The notes under the pieces are model-generated. The model worked only from the letters and a program-made list of their open reading frames with translations, had not been told where the DNA came from and searched no databases. Shown here in pieces: positions 40,401-51,949 of a DNA stretch of 64,000 nt (positions are counted from its first letter, which is position 1; every line of letters starts with the position of its first letter). The stretch is from Mugil cephalus (lineage: Eukaryota > Chordata > Actinopteri > Mugiliformes > Mugilidae). The stretch is taken from positions 18,580,357-18,644,356 of the forward strand of contig NC_061789.1 of NCBI RefSeq assembly GCF_022458985.1. The letters run 5' to 3'. The translations under genes were made by a program, and so were the position numbers.

Positions 40401-43400
40401 ATACTACAGCTTCACTTACCACCAACGTCACTCCAACCTCCAACACCACCACCCCTACCAGCCCTACTGCTACTACCATCAGCACCATCAGCACCTCAGC
40501 TCCAGTTATAGGTTTGTGCCTTTCTCCAGTGTACCTTTTTATGTATCTGCCCCATAATGTCACGAGTTCATGGAGTACTGGTTTTTGCTGTAAGCAAACA
40601 AATACGATTTCTCTCAACCACTCCATCAGAAAATCACTTTTGCTTTTAGACTGTCTTTTTTTTTGCCATGGAAATAGCTGTAAAGCAAGTTTCTTCGTGG
40701 CACATGAGAAGAAAATGAGATGACAGTTGGTGATGCCTACGTTTTCTTCTATCTCTTGTCAGAGTGTCCTACCATTCAATGTCCATTTGAAAGTGTCTGT
40801 CTTAACGGCACCTGCCAGTGTCTCTCTGGTAGCTTCCTGGTGAATGATCGCTGTGAACGTGGTAAGAACATAACATTTCAAGTTTGTTCAGATGCAAAAA
40901 TGCTCATACTGTTATGGAGATTATTATGAGGTGGAAGCTGTAAGATTGTCACCTTCTCTTCTCCTCCTCTCCACTTAGCCCAAGTGTTCCCCGGCCAGCT
41001 TCATCTCTTATCCTTAGAATTTAAAAATGAAATGCTCAACAGGTCCTCGAACATATTCAAGGAGACAGCGGCTAATATCTCAGCAGCGGTAGGTCGTGAG
41101 GTCATGAAGCATGTTGAGTAGCTGTCAAACATGCTCCTCTCTTAGTCATTAAGCCATTTTTATTTTGTTTTATAGCTCAGAGCGATCCTTCGAAGTCAGC
41201 CGGGGTATATACGGTCTGATGTCGTGCGCCTTGAGTGAGTGTTTTCTCTTTGTCATGCTGCACAAATACATAATGGCACATGTTTTTAAACATTCCTCAA
41301 AACTGTCTGTGTTTTTCTTTATTTCTCCAGACGAGGAAGCGTGCAGGCAACTGTGAATAACATATTCCAAAACACCAATGTCTCTGAAGAAGTTGTTAAG
41401 AAGTCCATTGACAATGCTATTTCCAACTCTTCAGAAGGTTTACTGGCTGACGCTACATTTGTTGGTAAATACTGTACTAAATGCATGACTTATATCTGTT
41501 ACTTGATGTAGATCCTTTTCACATACATCTGTTCTATATTTGTTCTGTTTTAGCTACAAACCTCTGCGAGCAGGATCCAGTACCTTGTGAACCCTCCACT
41601 TCAAACTGTGCAAATAAAGATGGCCGCGCTCATTGTACCTGTAAAGAGGGCTTCATCTCTTTTTTGTACTCAAACACCAGCTGTATAGGTAATTTTTTTC
41701 ACTTTCCTCCACAGTCAAAACTTTTGTTAGATTTGAATCATAACTTGTTCTAGTATTTGTCTTTTATGTTTTTGTTTTTAGCATAGTGTAATAGATTATT
41801 AAAGCCTTATTTATAGACTCAAAGAGCTCATGATCTGCTGTTTCTGAGATTAAGGCGTAAGTGAAGTTTTCCCAACTGATCTACAGTTAAGAAAACTGTA
41901 CCAAAACCTGCTTACCCTCAATGAAATACTTCTGTGTGGGAATGAGGCAGTGAAACAACGGGGAGCAAGACTCACAGACAAGGTCAAGAGCTCTAGCCTT
42001 TTCTCCATGCCAACCCTTAACCCTTACTTCATTTATCTCCCTAATTTACTTCTTTTTAACGGGGATGTTTCCCTGGAAACACTGGGAAGGATCACAGCTT
42101 TACGTCTATGTGGAGGGATCTGACCGAGGGATCTGATCAGTAGGAGCAGTTATAGAGAGTAAGACCTTCATTGGGTCAGTCAAATGTGGCATGCAGTTCC
42201 TTTCTCAAGAAAAGCATAATGGACTAGTATGCGCCTGCTTTAATAGCCGTCATGGAGCATTCATATGAAGAGACTGTCGGTTTGCTTTGCATGTACAACC
42301 GGGCATGCAGTTCATTTCTTTGTATTTTATACAAACATTGTGTTGAAGTCATTGTATTTCTCTTTGCAGCGTGTCCAAGTGGGCAGATGGCAGTGAATAA
42401 TGAGTGTAAACCGTGAGTACACACATTTTTAGTTTTTAGTGTGTGTGTTTGTGTGTGTGTGTGTGTGTGGTGCAGTAGATGTTGTTGTGAAGTTACTGAC
42501 TCAGTGTTTCGCTCCGCTATGTGTATATGTGAATATCTTTATGCTCCCTTTCAGGTGTGCGTTTGGATATTCCGGCTTCAACTGCAGTGACTGTGAGTAA
42601 CAGCACTATTTTAAATATGGTACAGCAGCAGTCGCTACACAAACTGCACCGTACGTAATGACTCACAGATCTCTAAAAATGTCTTAAACTCTGACTTCAC
42701 AGCATCCCTGCTGGCAGTTGTGGTCATATCCTGTGTTCTAGGAGGAATATTGCTCATCCTTGTCCTGTCTCTGTTGATATACTGCTGCTGGTAAGAATAT
42801 TTAAGATCACTGTTTCTAACAACATCATCAGCCCTAGCACTGATGTCATTTCGAATAAAGTAGCTTGAATCTTGCAACTACAGTGTGAACTTTTTTACCC
42901 ATTTCTTTGCCATTTTAAAGATTAATTTAATACATTAACATGACATTTAATACAGGTAGGATGGTGTACATGGAATTAACTCATAGATCATACAGTGTAT
43001 ATTATATATCAGACTTTGGCTGCTTGAACAATATTTATTAACAGGACCAGTTCATTATTTGATAGAAAATGAATAACAATAAATAATATCAGCAGTGTCG
43101 CGTTCAGCCATTTTCCATTCTCTTCGTTCAGGAGGAATAGGTCAGAGAACAAGGCCGACATCAGCAGCAGTCCGTACTCATCAGGTGCCTTAAACCAGCC
43201 CTGGCCCATTGGCATCAGTCGCATCCCTCGAGCCACCACCAAGTGGGATTCACCTCAGTCCTTAGAGTTGACAGAAGGGAGCAGCACTCATAACCTGGTG
43301 AACAAAAAGCAGAACGGCAACGGATTGGTGAGTTATCGCCGCTGTTCTCCAGTCGCCTCAGTCATGTCAGTTATTAACCACTAATCCGTTTATTGGCAAT

Positions 43401-44085
43401 CATCCTCCAAATCAAGCAGAAATGTGTTGTTCTACATGTTATTAACACGCCCATTAACACACTAAACAATCATTTGGTGGTTTAAACTGGCTAAATTAGC
43501 CTGTGAGATGAACATTTTCTTTTCATGAATCCATATTTATTCATGTCTTTTGTTTGTTTTCTTTAACCTGCAAATCAACATTCTCTATATCACAAAGAAA
43601 TGTTAACTATTAATCAGAGTGATACATTTAACCCAATCATGCAGAATTAGCAGCTACCCGCTTTGCCTGACTCCCAGTGTATTACTTTAGGGTTTTCACA
43701 TAAAGGAGAAAAGTTGGAAAAAGGTAAGGCTAGATCCTGATTTGCCTTGATGACCCCGGCTAATAATTTAGACTGACTAGAGGGAAAATATTGGTGTTGG
43801 TGTTTGCGGTGATGGGAGTTGCTGGATGGTTGGTTGGATGGCTTTTCAGTCTACCATGGTGACTGGGCTGGGTTTGTTTGGCTTTTACGGGTGCTGGTCT
43901 GGAAAGAACCTTGTGTTTAAATGAGAAACTAACACGCTGCTTTCTTGACATTTCAGTCAGCATCGTACAGTCTAAACCCAGAGGGAATGGAGACCTTCAA
44001 AGGTAAAAATGCATCCCGTTATTCATATCTGGTTCAAGGCCATGAGAATCCTTACTACTTACCAGGAGACGAGAAGAAAAACTGA
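30946..44085 (+). CDS. muc13: muc13-like transmembrane mucin (complete)
   Basis: Thirteen coding exons keep frame: 30946-30997, 38020-39936, 40365-40511, 40763-40861, 40979-41088, 41176-41234, 41331-41464, 41554-41688, 42370-42412, 42555-42592, 42703-42790, 43132-43327 and 43957-44085, giving 1048 residues. Exon 1 is a signal peptide. Residues 19-705 are a Thr/Ser/Pro/Asn mucin region. EGF1 (707-736, six Cys), a SEA domain (about 739-839), EGF2 (844-883, six Cys) and a short third EGF-like unit (886-910) follow, then one membrane helix (914-938) and a 107-residue tail. This EGF-SEA-EGF-EGF-TM order is that of MUC13, an epithelial cell-surface mucin whose SEA domain self-cleaves. HEG1, also mucin-like, is a weaker alternative because I see a SEA-type domain here. 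Introns other than the first are short and featureless. Every border shown has GT/AG. Confidence 0.88.
30998..38019 (+). other. muc13 intron 1
   Basis: A 7 kb intron separates the signal-peptide exon from the mucin exon. It holds a (TTA)n/(TTTA)n repeat at 31405-31445 and a CAAAGTGCTTTACATTTTGA fragment near 32274-32293 of the type seen at retroposon ends. The remaining sequence contains no exon I can recognise. Short open frames near 31650-32130 and 35330-35580 resemble nothing. Confidence 0.6.
31405..31445. repeat. (TTA)n/(TTTA)n simple repeat
   Basis: About six TTA units pass into six TTTA units within muc13 intron 1. Confidence 0.9.
38345..39891 (+). repeat. muc13: 60-bp coding tandem repeat of the mucin domain
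   Basis: About 24 copies of a unit encoding NATNATSPTVMSTTIPPTVT lie inside a single exon. The standard unit is 20 residues (60 bp). Shorter 16-17-residue units lack one NAT, and one 23-residue unit has an extra NAT. The left flank has older, more divergent units (TPAVTSTTILPTANNATNA and relatives). Copies at 39061-39900 are nearly identical at the DNA level, mostly differing by A/G at a Pro codon and A/G at an Ile/Val codon. This indicates recent homogenisation or slippage. Thr and Ser provide O-glycan sites, and each NAT is an N-glycosylation sequon. Confidence 0.95.
40979..41464 (+). other. muc13: SEA domain-coding segment of muc13 with autoproteolysis-type Gly-Ser
   Basis: Three exons (40979-41088, 41176-41234, 41331-41464) encode about 100 residues between EGF1 and EGF2. 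RGSVQATV (Gly797-Ser798) aligns with the GS(V/I)VV self-cleavage site of MUC1-type SEA domains and falls right at the start of the third exon. Several N-x-S/T sequons (NRS, NIS, NVS, NSS) surround it. Confidence 0.7.
42439..42469. repeat. (GT)n microsatellite in muc13 intron
   Basis: An interrupted GT dinucleotide run lies in the short intron between the two exons of the third EGF-like unit. Confidence 0.9.
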
Positions 44086-44835
44086 AAAACATCAAGAAAG
44101 GACAAACAAGGGATCAAAAGGACGTTGAACTATGGGACAACAGGCACAATTCATTTTCTGAGCAGCATGAGGTTATTTTTAAAGATACATTACTTACACT
44201 CTGAGCTTTCTTGGTTTAGATATGAATCACAAAGGACACTCACTACAACCAAAAAAGATTGTGACCATTAGATGTCGCTGTTGCTCAGTGATGTTTTTTA
44301 GGGGTACATTTGACTTTTTTTCTCTTTTTTATGCTGTAAAGAAATCACTCTTTAGGCTTTGAAAATGAAGGTTCTCGTGTTTAATTGCACTAAAGTGTAC
44401 GTAACATTTACCACATGTTTCAATCAAAGGTAAATTGTTTAATTGAATATGGCCTTTCTGGGTAAGGGTAAGGGTGTGATTATTATTCTTTTTTTTTTTT
44501 TCAAGAAAATCTTATCTTAAATTACTAACGGGGCTGGATCCCTTGTTATCTTTAAAGGGATTTATGTTGCAGCAGTCTAAATCTCTATTTGTTGAACTTG
44601 CAAAATGTGCCTGTTTTTATTGTTTAATTCACAAATAGGAAACATTATGCAAAGCGAATGAAAAAGCCTGTCTCTGAGATGTGCCATTTATCGCTTATAT
44701 ACATTTCTTTTTTCTCTGTATATATTTATCCATGTGTGTTTGAGACTGTTTTATATGTGTGTGAGATTTTTGTAAATAATTGAAGATCCTTTTGCAGAGA
44801 ATGTGTATGGAAATAAATTTATTTAAACACAACTG
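44086..44835 (+). other. muc13: muc13 3' UTR with poly(A) signal
   Basis: Noncoding sequence runs from the TGA at 44083-44085 to an AATAAA at 44812-44817. A Pumilio-type element TGTAAATA is present at 44771-44778. The transcript end about 15-20 bases beyond the signal is inferred. Confidence 0.7.
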
Positions 44836-45350
44836 ATTTGCTTTTTATTACTCATAGATGTGACATGTCTGCCACACAAAAGTTTATACAAGGTTTTAAA
44901 ACCCAAATTTGCCATAGCTGCCACAACTGACCATTATGAATATATAATTGTGAGGGCCCCAGCTACAAATCCTACTTGAGTACATAAGTCTCTTTGGATT
45001 ACTGTCATAAGATTTTGTACATCTGCATAGTGTTATGTAAAATATTCCCTTATTTGGTGTTAAAACATTTCTGTTTTTTGACGCCATTATCAAATGTGCG
45101 AAGGGTGCCATCTAAATACTAAGGGTAAGGGTTCTTTATATATAGGTGGAAAATTATGTAGATTATATAGAACAAAATGTATAAATAATTGATAATATGT
45201 GCAAATCTAATATCCCTGTGTTATTTTCATCTTGTTCTTGTACTCAATGTTTGAGGTGTATTTGTTCACATCTACAGGTAAAGATTCAAGACCACTTAAA
45301 TGATCTCCGCAGAGAAATAATTTACATTTATTTAGGTTTGAGATCACACA

Positions 45351-46372
45351 CAGTGGTGTGAAAAACTGTTGGCACGATTTCTTTTTTTTTTTTTTGCACG
45401 TTTGTCCCACCTAAATGTTTCAGATCATCAGACACATTTAAATATGATTTAATGATAACACAAGTAAACACAAAATGAAGGTATTAATTAAGGGAAAACT
45501 AAATCCAAACCTACATGGCCCTGTGTGAAAAAAGTACTTACCCCTTAAACCTAAACCTAATAACAGGTTGGGTTTGCCAACTTCAGTGAGTCTTTTCCAG
45601 CGCTGTGGAGGAATTTTGTTCCACTCTTTGCAGAATAGTTGTAACTCTGCATTCTGTTGTAATTCACATTGGAGGGTTTTCCATCATGAACCTCCTTTTT
45701 AAGGTCACAGCATCTTAATAGGATTCAGGTCAGGACTTTGACCGGAGAACTCCAAAGTCCTCATTTAGTTCTTCATCTGTTCAGAAGTGGACTTGCTGGT
45801 GTGTTTTGGATCATTGTCCTGCTGCAGAACCCAGGTTCTCTTCAGCTTGAGGTCACCAACAGATGGCTGGATTTTCTCCTCAAGGATTTTTGTGGTAGAC
45901 AACAGAATTCAGATCTTGAAGCAGCAAAACAGCCCCAGACCATCACACTGCCACTATCAGATTTTATTGTTGGTATGATGTTCTTTTTCTGAAATGTGGT
46001 GTTACTTCTACACCAGATGTAACGACACACACTGCTGTTGTGGGGTCTTTCGTGACCTCATGGATGAGTTGTTGCTGCCTTTCCTGGGAAGAATCCCAGA
46101 GCTTTAGAAATGGCTCCATAACCTTTTCCAGAGTGATAGATCTCAAAGACTTTCTTTCTCATTTGTTCCTGAATTTCTGAGGATCTTTTGGTCTACCTCA
46201 CATCAGACAGGTCCTATTGAATTGATTTCTTGATTGAGAACAGGCAGTGGTCTGTGTTATCTTTGTCTTATATTTCATATTTGATATTTGATGACCTGAA
46301 ACATTTAGGTGAGACAAACATGCAAAAAATAGAAAAAATCAGCAAGGGGGCTAACATAGTTTCACACCACTG
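45351..46372 (-). mobile_element. Tc1/mariner-family DNA transposon, internally deleted and decayed
   Basis: The ends are inverted copies: CAGTGGTGTGAAA at 45351 and its complement TTTCACACCACTG ending at 46372, with about 100 bases of recognisable terminal repeat on each side. On the right the element abuts TA, the expected target dinucleotide; on the left it is CA, probably mutated. The minus strand carries transposase fragments in different frames, including GSVMVWGCFAAS (within 45842-46030), a hallmark of Tc1 transposases, and an HTH-region remnant within 45964-46146. At about 1.02 kb it is shorter than the roughly 1.6 kb expected for autonomous copies. The middle of the transposase gene is missing, so it cannot be active. 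Confidence 0.85.
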
Positions 46373-47477
46373 TATTTTTTGGAGAATAATTGCATTCCTG
46401 TATGCAACTTTTCTTCGTCTGTATTGAGTGTAATGAAACAGCAGCAGACTAAAGGAACTCACATGCAAAGTCCATTATTTAATGAGCAGGACTGCTTTTG
46501 CAATCACGGCCACCGCCATTTAAACTTAATGATAATGGGTATTCACTCACTGGTGCTGTTCATTATTCATATCCCAGCTGCTGAAGGCCTTTGGATATAA
46601 TTGAATGGCTTCATGAATTACGGCGTTAACATGATTATTCATGGAGGTGGAGTTCACTATGCATTTTGTTTATTTATGACGTGTCTGAAACCTGCAGAAG
46701 TGTTATGTTGGGTTTGTGTAAAACTTGGCTGGCTGTGTGTCTACCATGGCATTACAGTCTGCTCCTCATGGGCTCTTTAGAAACTAGGATTTGGTTTGTT
46801 GGTACATTAAATCTGGCATTACCAGGCCTTAATCTTGGCCACTGGGTCACTGGAACATACTGTAGCTGACATACAGGGTGTTCAAATCAGCTGCACATGT
46901 TGTGTGTTGATTTATGTTTGTATGTACAGTGTAAGCATGTGTGTACATGTCCTGATCTGGAGCTTAATACCATGGACAGCTATAGGGCTGGACTTTAACT
47001 AATCTGATAGTAAAGTAACTCACAAACCAAATCATTAAGGGCTGTAGTATTTCGCTTGTTTGTACTGAGGAAGCTGCAACTCACACTGTATTAGTGACTT
47101 CATTAAACTGGTCTAGGTGGTTTGACGAAGAGGATTGAAGATCATCATCCTTCGCTACTTAAATTCTGACTTGTGCATCTTCTCTCGTTAGCGGCAGTTG
47201 AGACTGATGCATTTTATCAGATGTGTTGGGTCATTTATTGACTGAAACAGTCACTGACACGTTCACAGATATGCCAGTTCAGGCCATAAGGCAGAAAACC
47301 GTGTTATTTGAGGCAGTAGGAAAACACATTTACCAGGCTCTCTCAAACCCTGTCTAAAAAAAAATTTCAAGAAATGTCAAAGAAAGTGTCTGAAGAACTG
47401 CATTGCCTATTGACGTGAATTATACTGTTCACCAGATTGTCTTCTTTGCAGTGCGCGCCCCTCTCTTACTTGGGGCA

Positions 47478-47900
47478 TCAGTTCTCAAGTGTGGAGGAAT
47501 GTCTCCTATTTTCTAAACAGTACCATCCAGCCGAGTCTTGGCTGCATCTTCTGCAGCTCATCCCATGAGCCCGCAGGCTCAGCTGACTGATCGATAGACC
47601 ACTTAGCGGCCGTGAGATACGCATCCCAGTCATTTGACCTGCTGGAGCTGTGGGAATGGCCACGCAATCCAATAAGCATCGAGCCTCTGAGACAACAGAG
47701 ATGGACCGCCGGCTTGAAGAACTTCCTCGTCCCAGAGATAGTGTGCAGATCAGGCGTGTCTGAGCCATAGTCAAACGTATATGGAGAGACGTGTTTCTGC
47801 TTGTGCCCTTTAGTTTCTGAACTCTGAATATCAAATCCATTTTAATATTTAGTAATGTATTACATGTCTTTGTGAACTGACTGTTGTCCGGACAAATCAA
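47478..47900 (-). other. unidentified open-frame segment (possible pseudogene or transposon fragment)
   Basis: A GC-richer island in AT-rich spacer is open for 140 codons in one minus-strand frame. In a second minus-strand frame it is open for about 109 codons, from just after a TAA near 47850 to a TAG at about 47514. The second frame has the more protein-like composition (for example SPYTFDYGSDTPDLHTISG, then TRKFFKP and SNDWDAYLTAAKWSIDQ). I recognise neither frame. There are no obvious splice sites or start context that make it a gene, so treat it as unexplained. Confidence 0.3.
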
Positions 47901-48254
47901 GGTGTTTGAATATAGAATTATACAATCATTTTAGGCTTTACATGAAACCACATTTATAATAAGTGTATTTACTAGGCCAACATATGAATATTAATTTGAT
48001 AAAGACTATAGTATTTACAGTGGAGACACACTGACAGTATAAATATCAAATGTGAGTAAAACGGTTGCCTCTAGGATCTGCTGCACTACAAAGCACCTTT
48101 ATTGTTGTTAAATGATTATTGCAGTATCCTCCTTTTTATTTCTTTGTAAGCTTACATTTTTGGGCGTGCTAAGTTAAAATGACTCTTAACAAGAAAATAT
48201 GTCATTCCTTCATGCAGAATGTGTTAAAAAGAACAGCACCAAATGTTAATGCTG

Positions 48255-48330
48255 TATGAACACACACACAACACAAGCCATTTGTTCTCTGCATTTAACC
48301 CAGTGAGTGAGTCCTGGGGACACCACCACC
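48255..48330. mobile_element. fragment of a teleost dispersed repeat
   Basis: ACACACACACAACACAAGCC followed by ATTTGTTCTCTGCATTTAAC and CCAGTGAGTGAGTCCTGGGG resembles the remembered block CTCTGCATTTAACCCATCC, then AGTGAGCAGTGGGCAG, of a common fish repeat. Only a short piece remains. Confidence 0.35.
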
Positions 48331-51300
48331 ACAGAGACAACAGCATATGAAGCAGATGATAGTTTGCAAACACTTACATGTACTCTGCCCAAATTGTCAA
48401 CAAAACAATCTTGTAAATTTCTGCCAAAAGGCCCAACAAGGAAGCCAAAGCCACCTGCTCCGCTGCTTAGAGCTGCGAATGAACGAACGTCTGCCTCTCT
48501 CGCTGAGTCTTTCTCCCTCTCTTCTTCCACCTCCATGGCTGTAATACGTAGAATGAAACACGCCTCAAAGAAACTTGTTAAATCTGCTTTTATGTTTCTT
48601 GCATTGCATGTTTTATTCTCGTGATGCCTTATTTAATACGCCATTGATGGCTCTGAGAGACGCCCAGGAATAAAATGAACAAACAAGCAAATAAACGATC
48701 AAATAAACGTCTTAATAAATGTATGTCTGGAGACGTAATGGGGTCAAAGGTCTAAGGTCAAAGGTCTGCTCCACTTTGCTTTAATGTTACACAAAAACCT
48801 CACTAAATTCTTAATTGTGCATCATTTTGTGGTCTTTTCTTCCTGTTTTGTGGGGATTTTGTGTCTCTTTGTGGTTGCTAATTTACTGGATGAATTTCCA
48901 AGGACTGTTAACACAAATTGTTCCGCAAATGTGGATTCAAGCGGTATCATATCATTCTATAAGAGCAGTGGGCTAATCGCATTTATTATTCCATCCTGCC
49001 GTCGTCTCAGCCGGCGGAGAGCAGTCCGAGGCTTTGGAGGAGCCTGAGTGTCAGCAGATAATGCAGAGAGAGCCAGACAGAAAATCCTATTGATGAGTCC
49101 TGCTGGCTGAGAGGACGGTGAGAAAGTTGTGGCGCCGGTCAGACATTAGTCTGAGAGGACATTAAGCCTCTTTCTTCCTGACAAACAGCAGCGATCTGAT
49201 AAAAGGGAGAAGAGTAAATATGATTGCAGTTAATATTATACTGAAAGGTGATACCTTCTTTTCTCTCGGTTAATTGTCCTGAACTCACAGGCCATGTGCA
49301 GGTCAAAGGGCGAATGTTTCTGCTGTTTCAAAATTTCAAAACAAAAAAACAACGGCTTAACTTACTCTGAAGAATTTGACCCCTTTAGATTTATTTGGGG
49401 ATCATCTTAATTACTTTTCTAAATGTGGGACAACTTGTTATCCTAATTCTATCAAGCTGTGTGCTGTATGGATTAACTATACAGTTGGTATAGTTTCATA
49501 GTACCATGTGTGTGTCTGTATTTGTCAAGATTCTGCATTCCCCAAGACTGAGATAAGTGTAATGTGATTATTTTTTCCTTCCTCAGTGTAGAAGGAATGT
49601 ATATATATTGTCAGGATTTCTCGGCTTCCACTGGTCATTTCTTGGAAGCTGCTGTATTCAAATTGTCTTGTCATTCCACATCTGTCCACCAGTTGGCCCC
49701 ATCGAGTCTATTTGTTTGGTCACGTGGCCTGCCCCTTCCTGACCTGCACACCTGCAGCCAATTCCCGCCACAGCGGCACAGTTTATCTGCATATTCTGCT
49801 CTTATCACCTCGGTTTGGCTGCGTACAACATTTCTGGTAATACTTATTGTTGTTATCTGTCTGTCCTTGTGCATGTTGCAGTTCTCTGTAGATGCATTTA
49901 GTTAACAAATGTGTCATGCTAAGTTTAGAGTCATTTAAGTGAAGCAGCGTCGTGGGCTGCCATTTGCTTTTCGTGCTTTCATATGGGCTCTGGGTTGTGT
50001 GAAGGGTTTTGATTTGTATTATTATTGACACTATATACATACAATTTAATTTAAGAATGTGATTAAACCTGTGATTTTCACGTTATAGCGCAGTCTCTCT
50101 AATATTAATTCATTCATTCAACACTGTCAAACAAATTGTGTGTTTTGGTTCATCCACTGAATTTTGATCTGGAATTTTTTCTTGCTAAGAAATATGAAAT
50201 CTAAATGATGTGTTCTTTGACAGTAATGAATCAAGGCTGATAAACACTACCTCCAGCACAGGGAAAAAAAAAAAATCTACAACCCTTTCCTTTGTCAGAT
50301 GTATGGTCTAGTTTCATAGAAATATTTTCAAGGGTTGAGGGGAATTAGGATTTGTTTTAGGTCGAGTAGTTGCATCTGAATCACTTCTTCCTTGTCGTTG
50401 TGCTCACAGGACCAGAAACATGCCTGAGGGTCCGATGTGAAACCCAGTTAATGAGACACTTACTTCACTACAGGCCTTCGTCTGGCTGCTGTTGCAGTTT
50501 TAATAGTAAGTAAATACTTGGTTTCATGTATGTGCCGTATTATCTGATAGTGACTCCATCCATTTGGTCCCTGCAGAGCCGTCAGTTTACGGTCTGCTTG
50601 TGGGGTCAGGAGACAGCTTGAGCCTCCTGATCAGCCCCTCATCATGGACATCAGCCTGGCTGCTCCTGCTTCCCAGAGGAGGAGGTGAGCAGATGCCTCT
50701 GAATCAATTTGGGCAACGACCCATAACGACCTCCGCTGTAATTCTGGGGTTGTTTAAAGTGTACAGAGTCCCTCTGATCTGCTGATGCTACAGTTCAGGA
50801 AAGTGTGTTTATTTCTAATTCAGTGTATTTCACAGTGTACGGTGTAATAATCAGCGTTTCTCCTATATAAATGGCTTGTGACTAAATGTACGTTATCTAA
50901 AGTTCAAAAATATAAGACTGTGTGTGACTGTACTCATCAATAAGAGAAACCTTTAAAGCAGGTGCTATTAGACATGTTACATGTTTTAAATATCTTACAC
51001 TTTTACTAAAGGGAAGTAATAATACAATGGTCTATTATATAAAGACTTGTACTTTTGATTCAGAACATATATAAAGTTTTATATCATATATAGACCTTTA
51101 GTTATTTGAAAAGAAAGGAAAATTAGCCTTTGCAGTTCACTTCTTTGTATGTCGAGGTTTGTGACATCTGGACATGAAAACAGGGGCACAAGGACAGGCT
51201 GGAAACGCCCACTATTACCATGTGAATGAAGGGATGTGTGCGTTGGATTTGGGTGGTGGTGGTGGGGGGGGTTAAGTCCCCAGCATCATTCAGACACTGC

Positions 51301-51775
51301 ATGTCCACTGTGTGAGCTACACGCAGGCAGACAAAGGGCGAGCAGCCGCTCCGTCGATGGATGTGGGCTAACCACAATCTGAGCTCCAGTCCTGCCTGAC
51401 TGAGAGAGAGGAGGGGGAGGGGAGCTCCCTCTCAGAAGCAGCCAATCACATCCAATTAGCCGCCACAAAACGTGAGAGTGAAACGAAGCCCCAGCGAAGG
51501 ACTATGAGAAACAGGACTGTGGTTTCACTCTGAAAGCTGCGGCCGTGTTTGCTGAAGTCCTGTTTCGTGACAGAGACTTGGCTCGGCTAACAATTACTTT
51601 TGATTTGAGATCACAAATATCTGTTTCAATCTCTTATAGTCTACTTAGCGGCTAAATATGAATAGTGACGCAAACTAGCTTTATGGTTACTAAATAGCTG
51701 GAGACACGTTGGAGACATGTCTCTGAACTAATCAGTGTAGCTAAAAGATGTTTAGACATTAAAGGGGACAGTAGA

Positions 51776-51847
51776 AAATAGTAATAGTAATAGTAATGTA
51801 GTAATAGTGTGTGTGTATATATATATATGTATGTATACATATATATG
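51776..51847. repeat. compound microsatellite (AGTAAT)n-(GT)n-(TA)n
   Basis: AGTAAT units pass into GT and then ATATAT/GTAT units. It lies about 120 bases upstream of the proposed mpp3 first exon. Confidence 0.85.
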
Positions 51848-51949
51848 ATTTCACCCAATTGATTTTGTAAAAGAAGATGATCAGTGTGTCTCATGAGGCA
51901 CAAATGGAGGCAACAAAATTTCAGCCTCTTTATTCTGCATTCTACAGAT

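Larger units (their letters stand above)
44836..51940. other. intergenic spacer between muc13 and mpp3
   Basis: About 7 kb without a recognisable gene. It contains the Tc1-like remnant (45351-46372), an unexplained GC-rich segment with long open frames on the minus strand (47478-47900), and a short dispersed-repeat fragment near 48255-48330. The region 51400-51600 has a CCAAT motif (CAGCCAATCACA, about 51438-51449) and could be upstream regulatory sequence of mpp3. Confidence 0.5.

Noticed and set aside
48307..48624. 105-codon plus-strand frame and an overlapping 96-codon minus-strand frame
   Set aside because: The left part overlaps a dispersed-repeat fragment and the rest is low-complexity Ser/Lys/Pro sequence. 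No recognisable domain.
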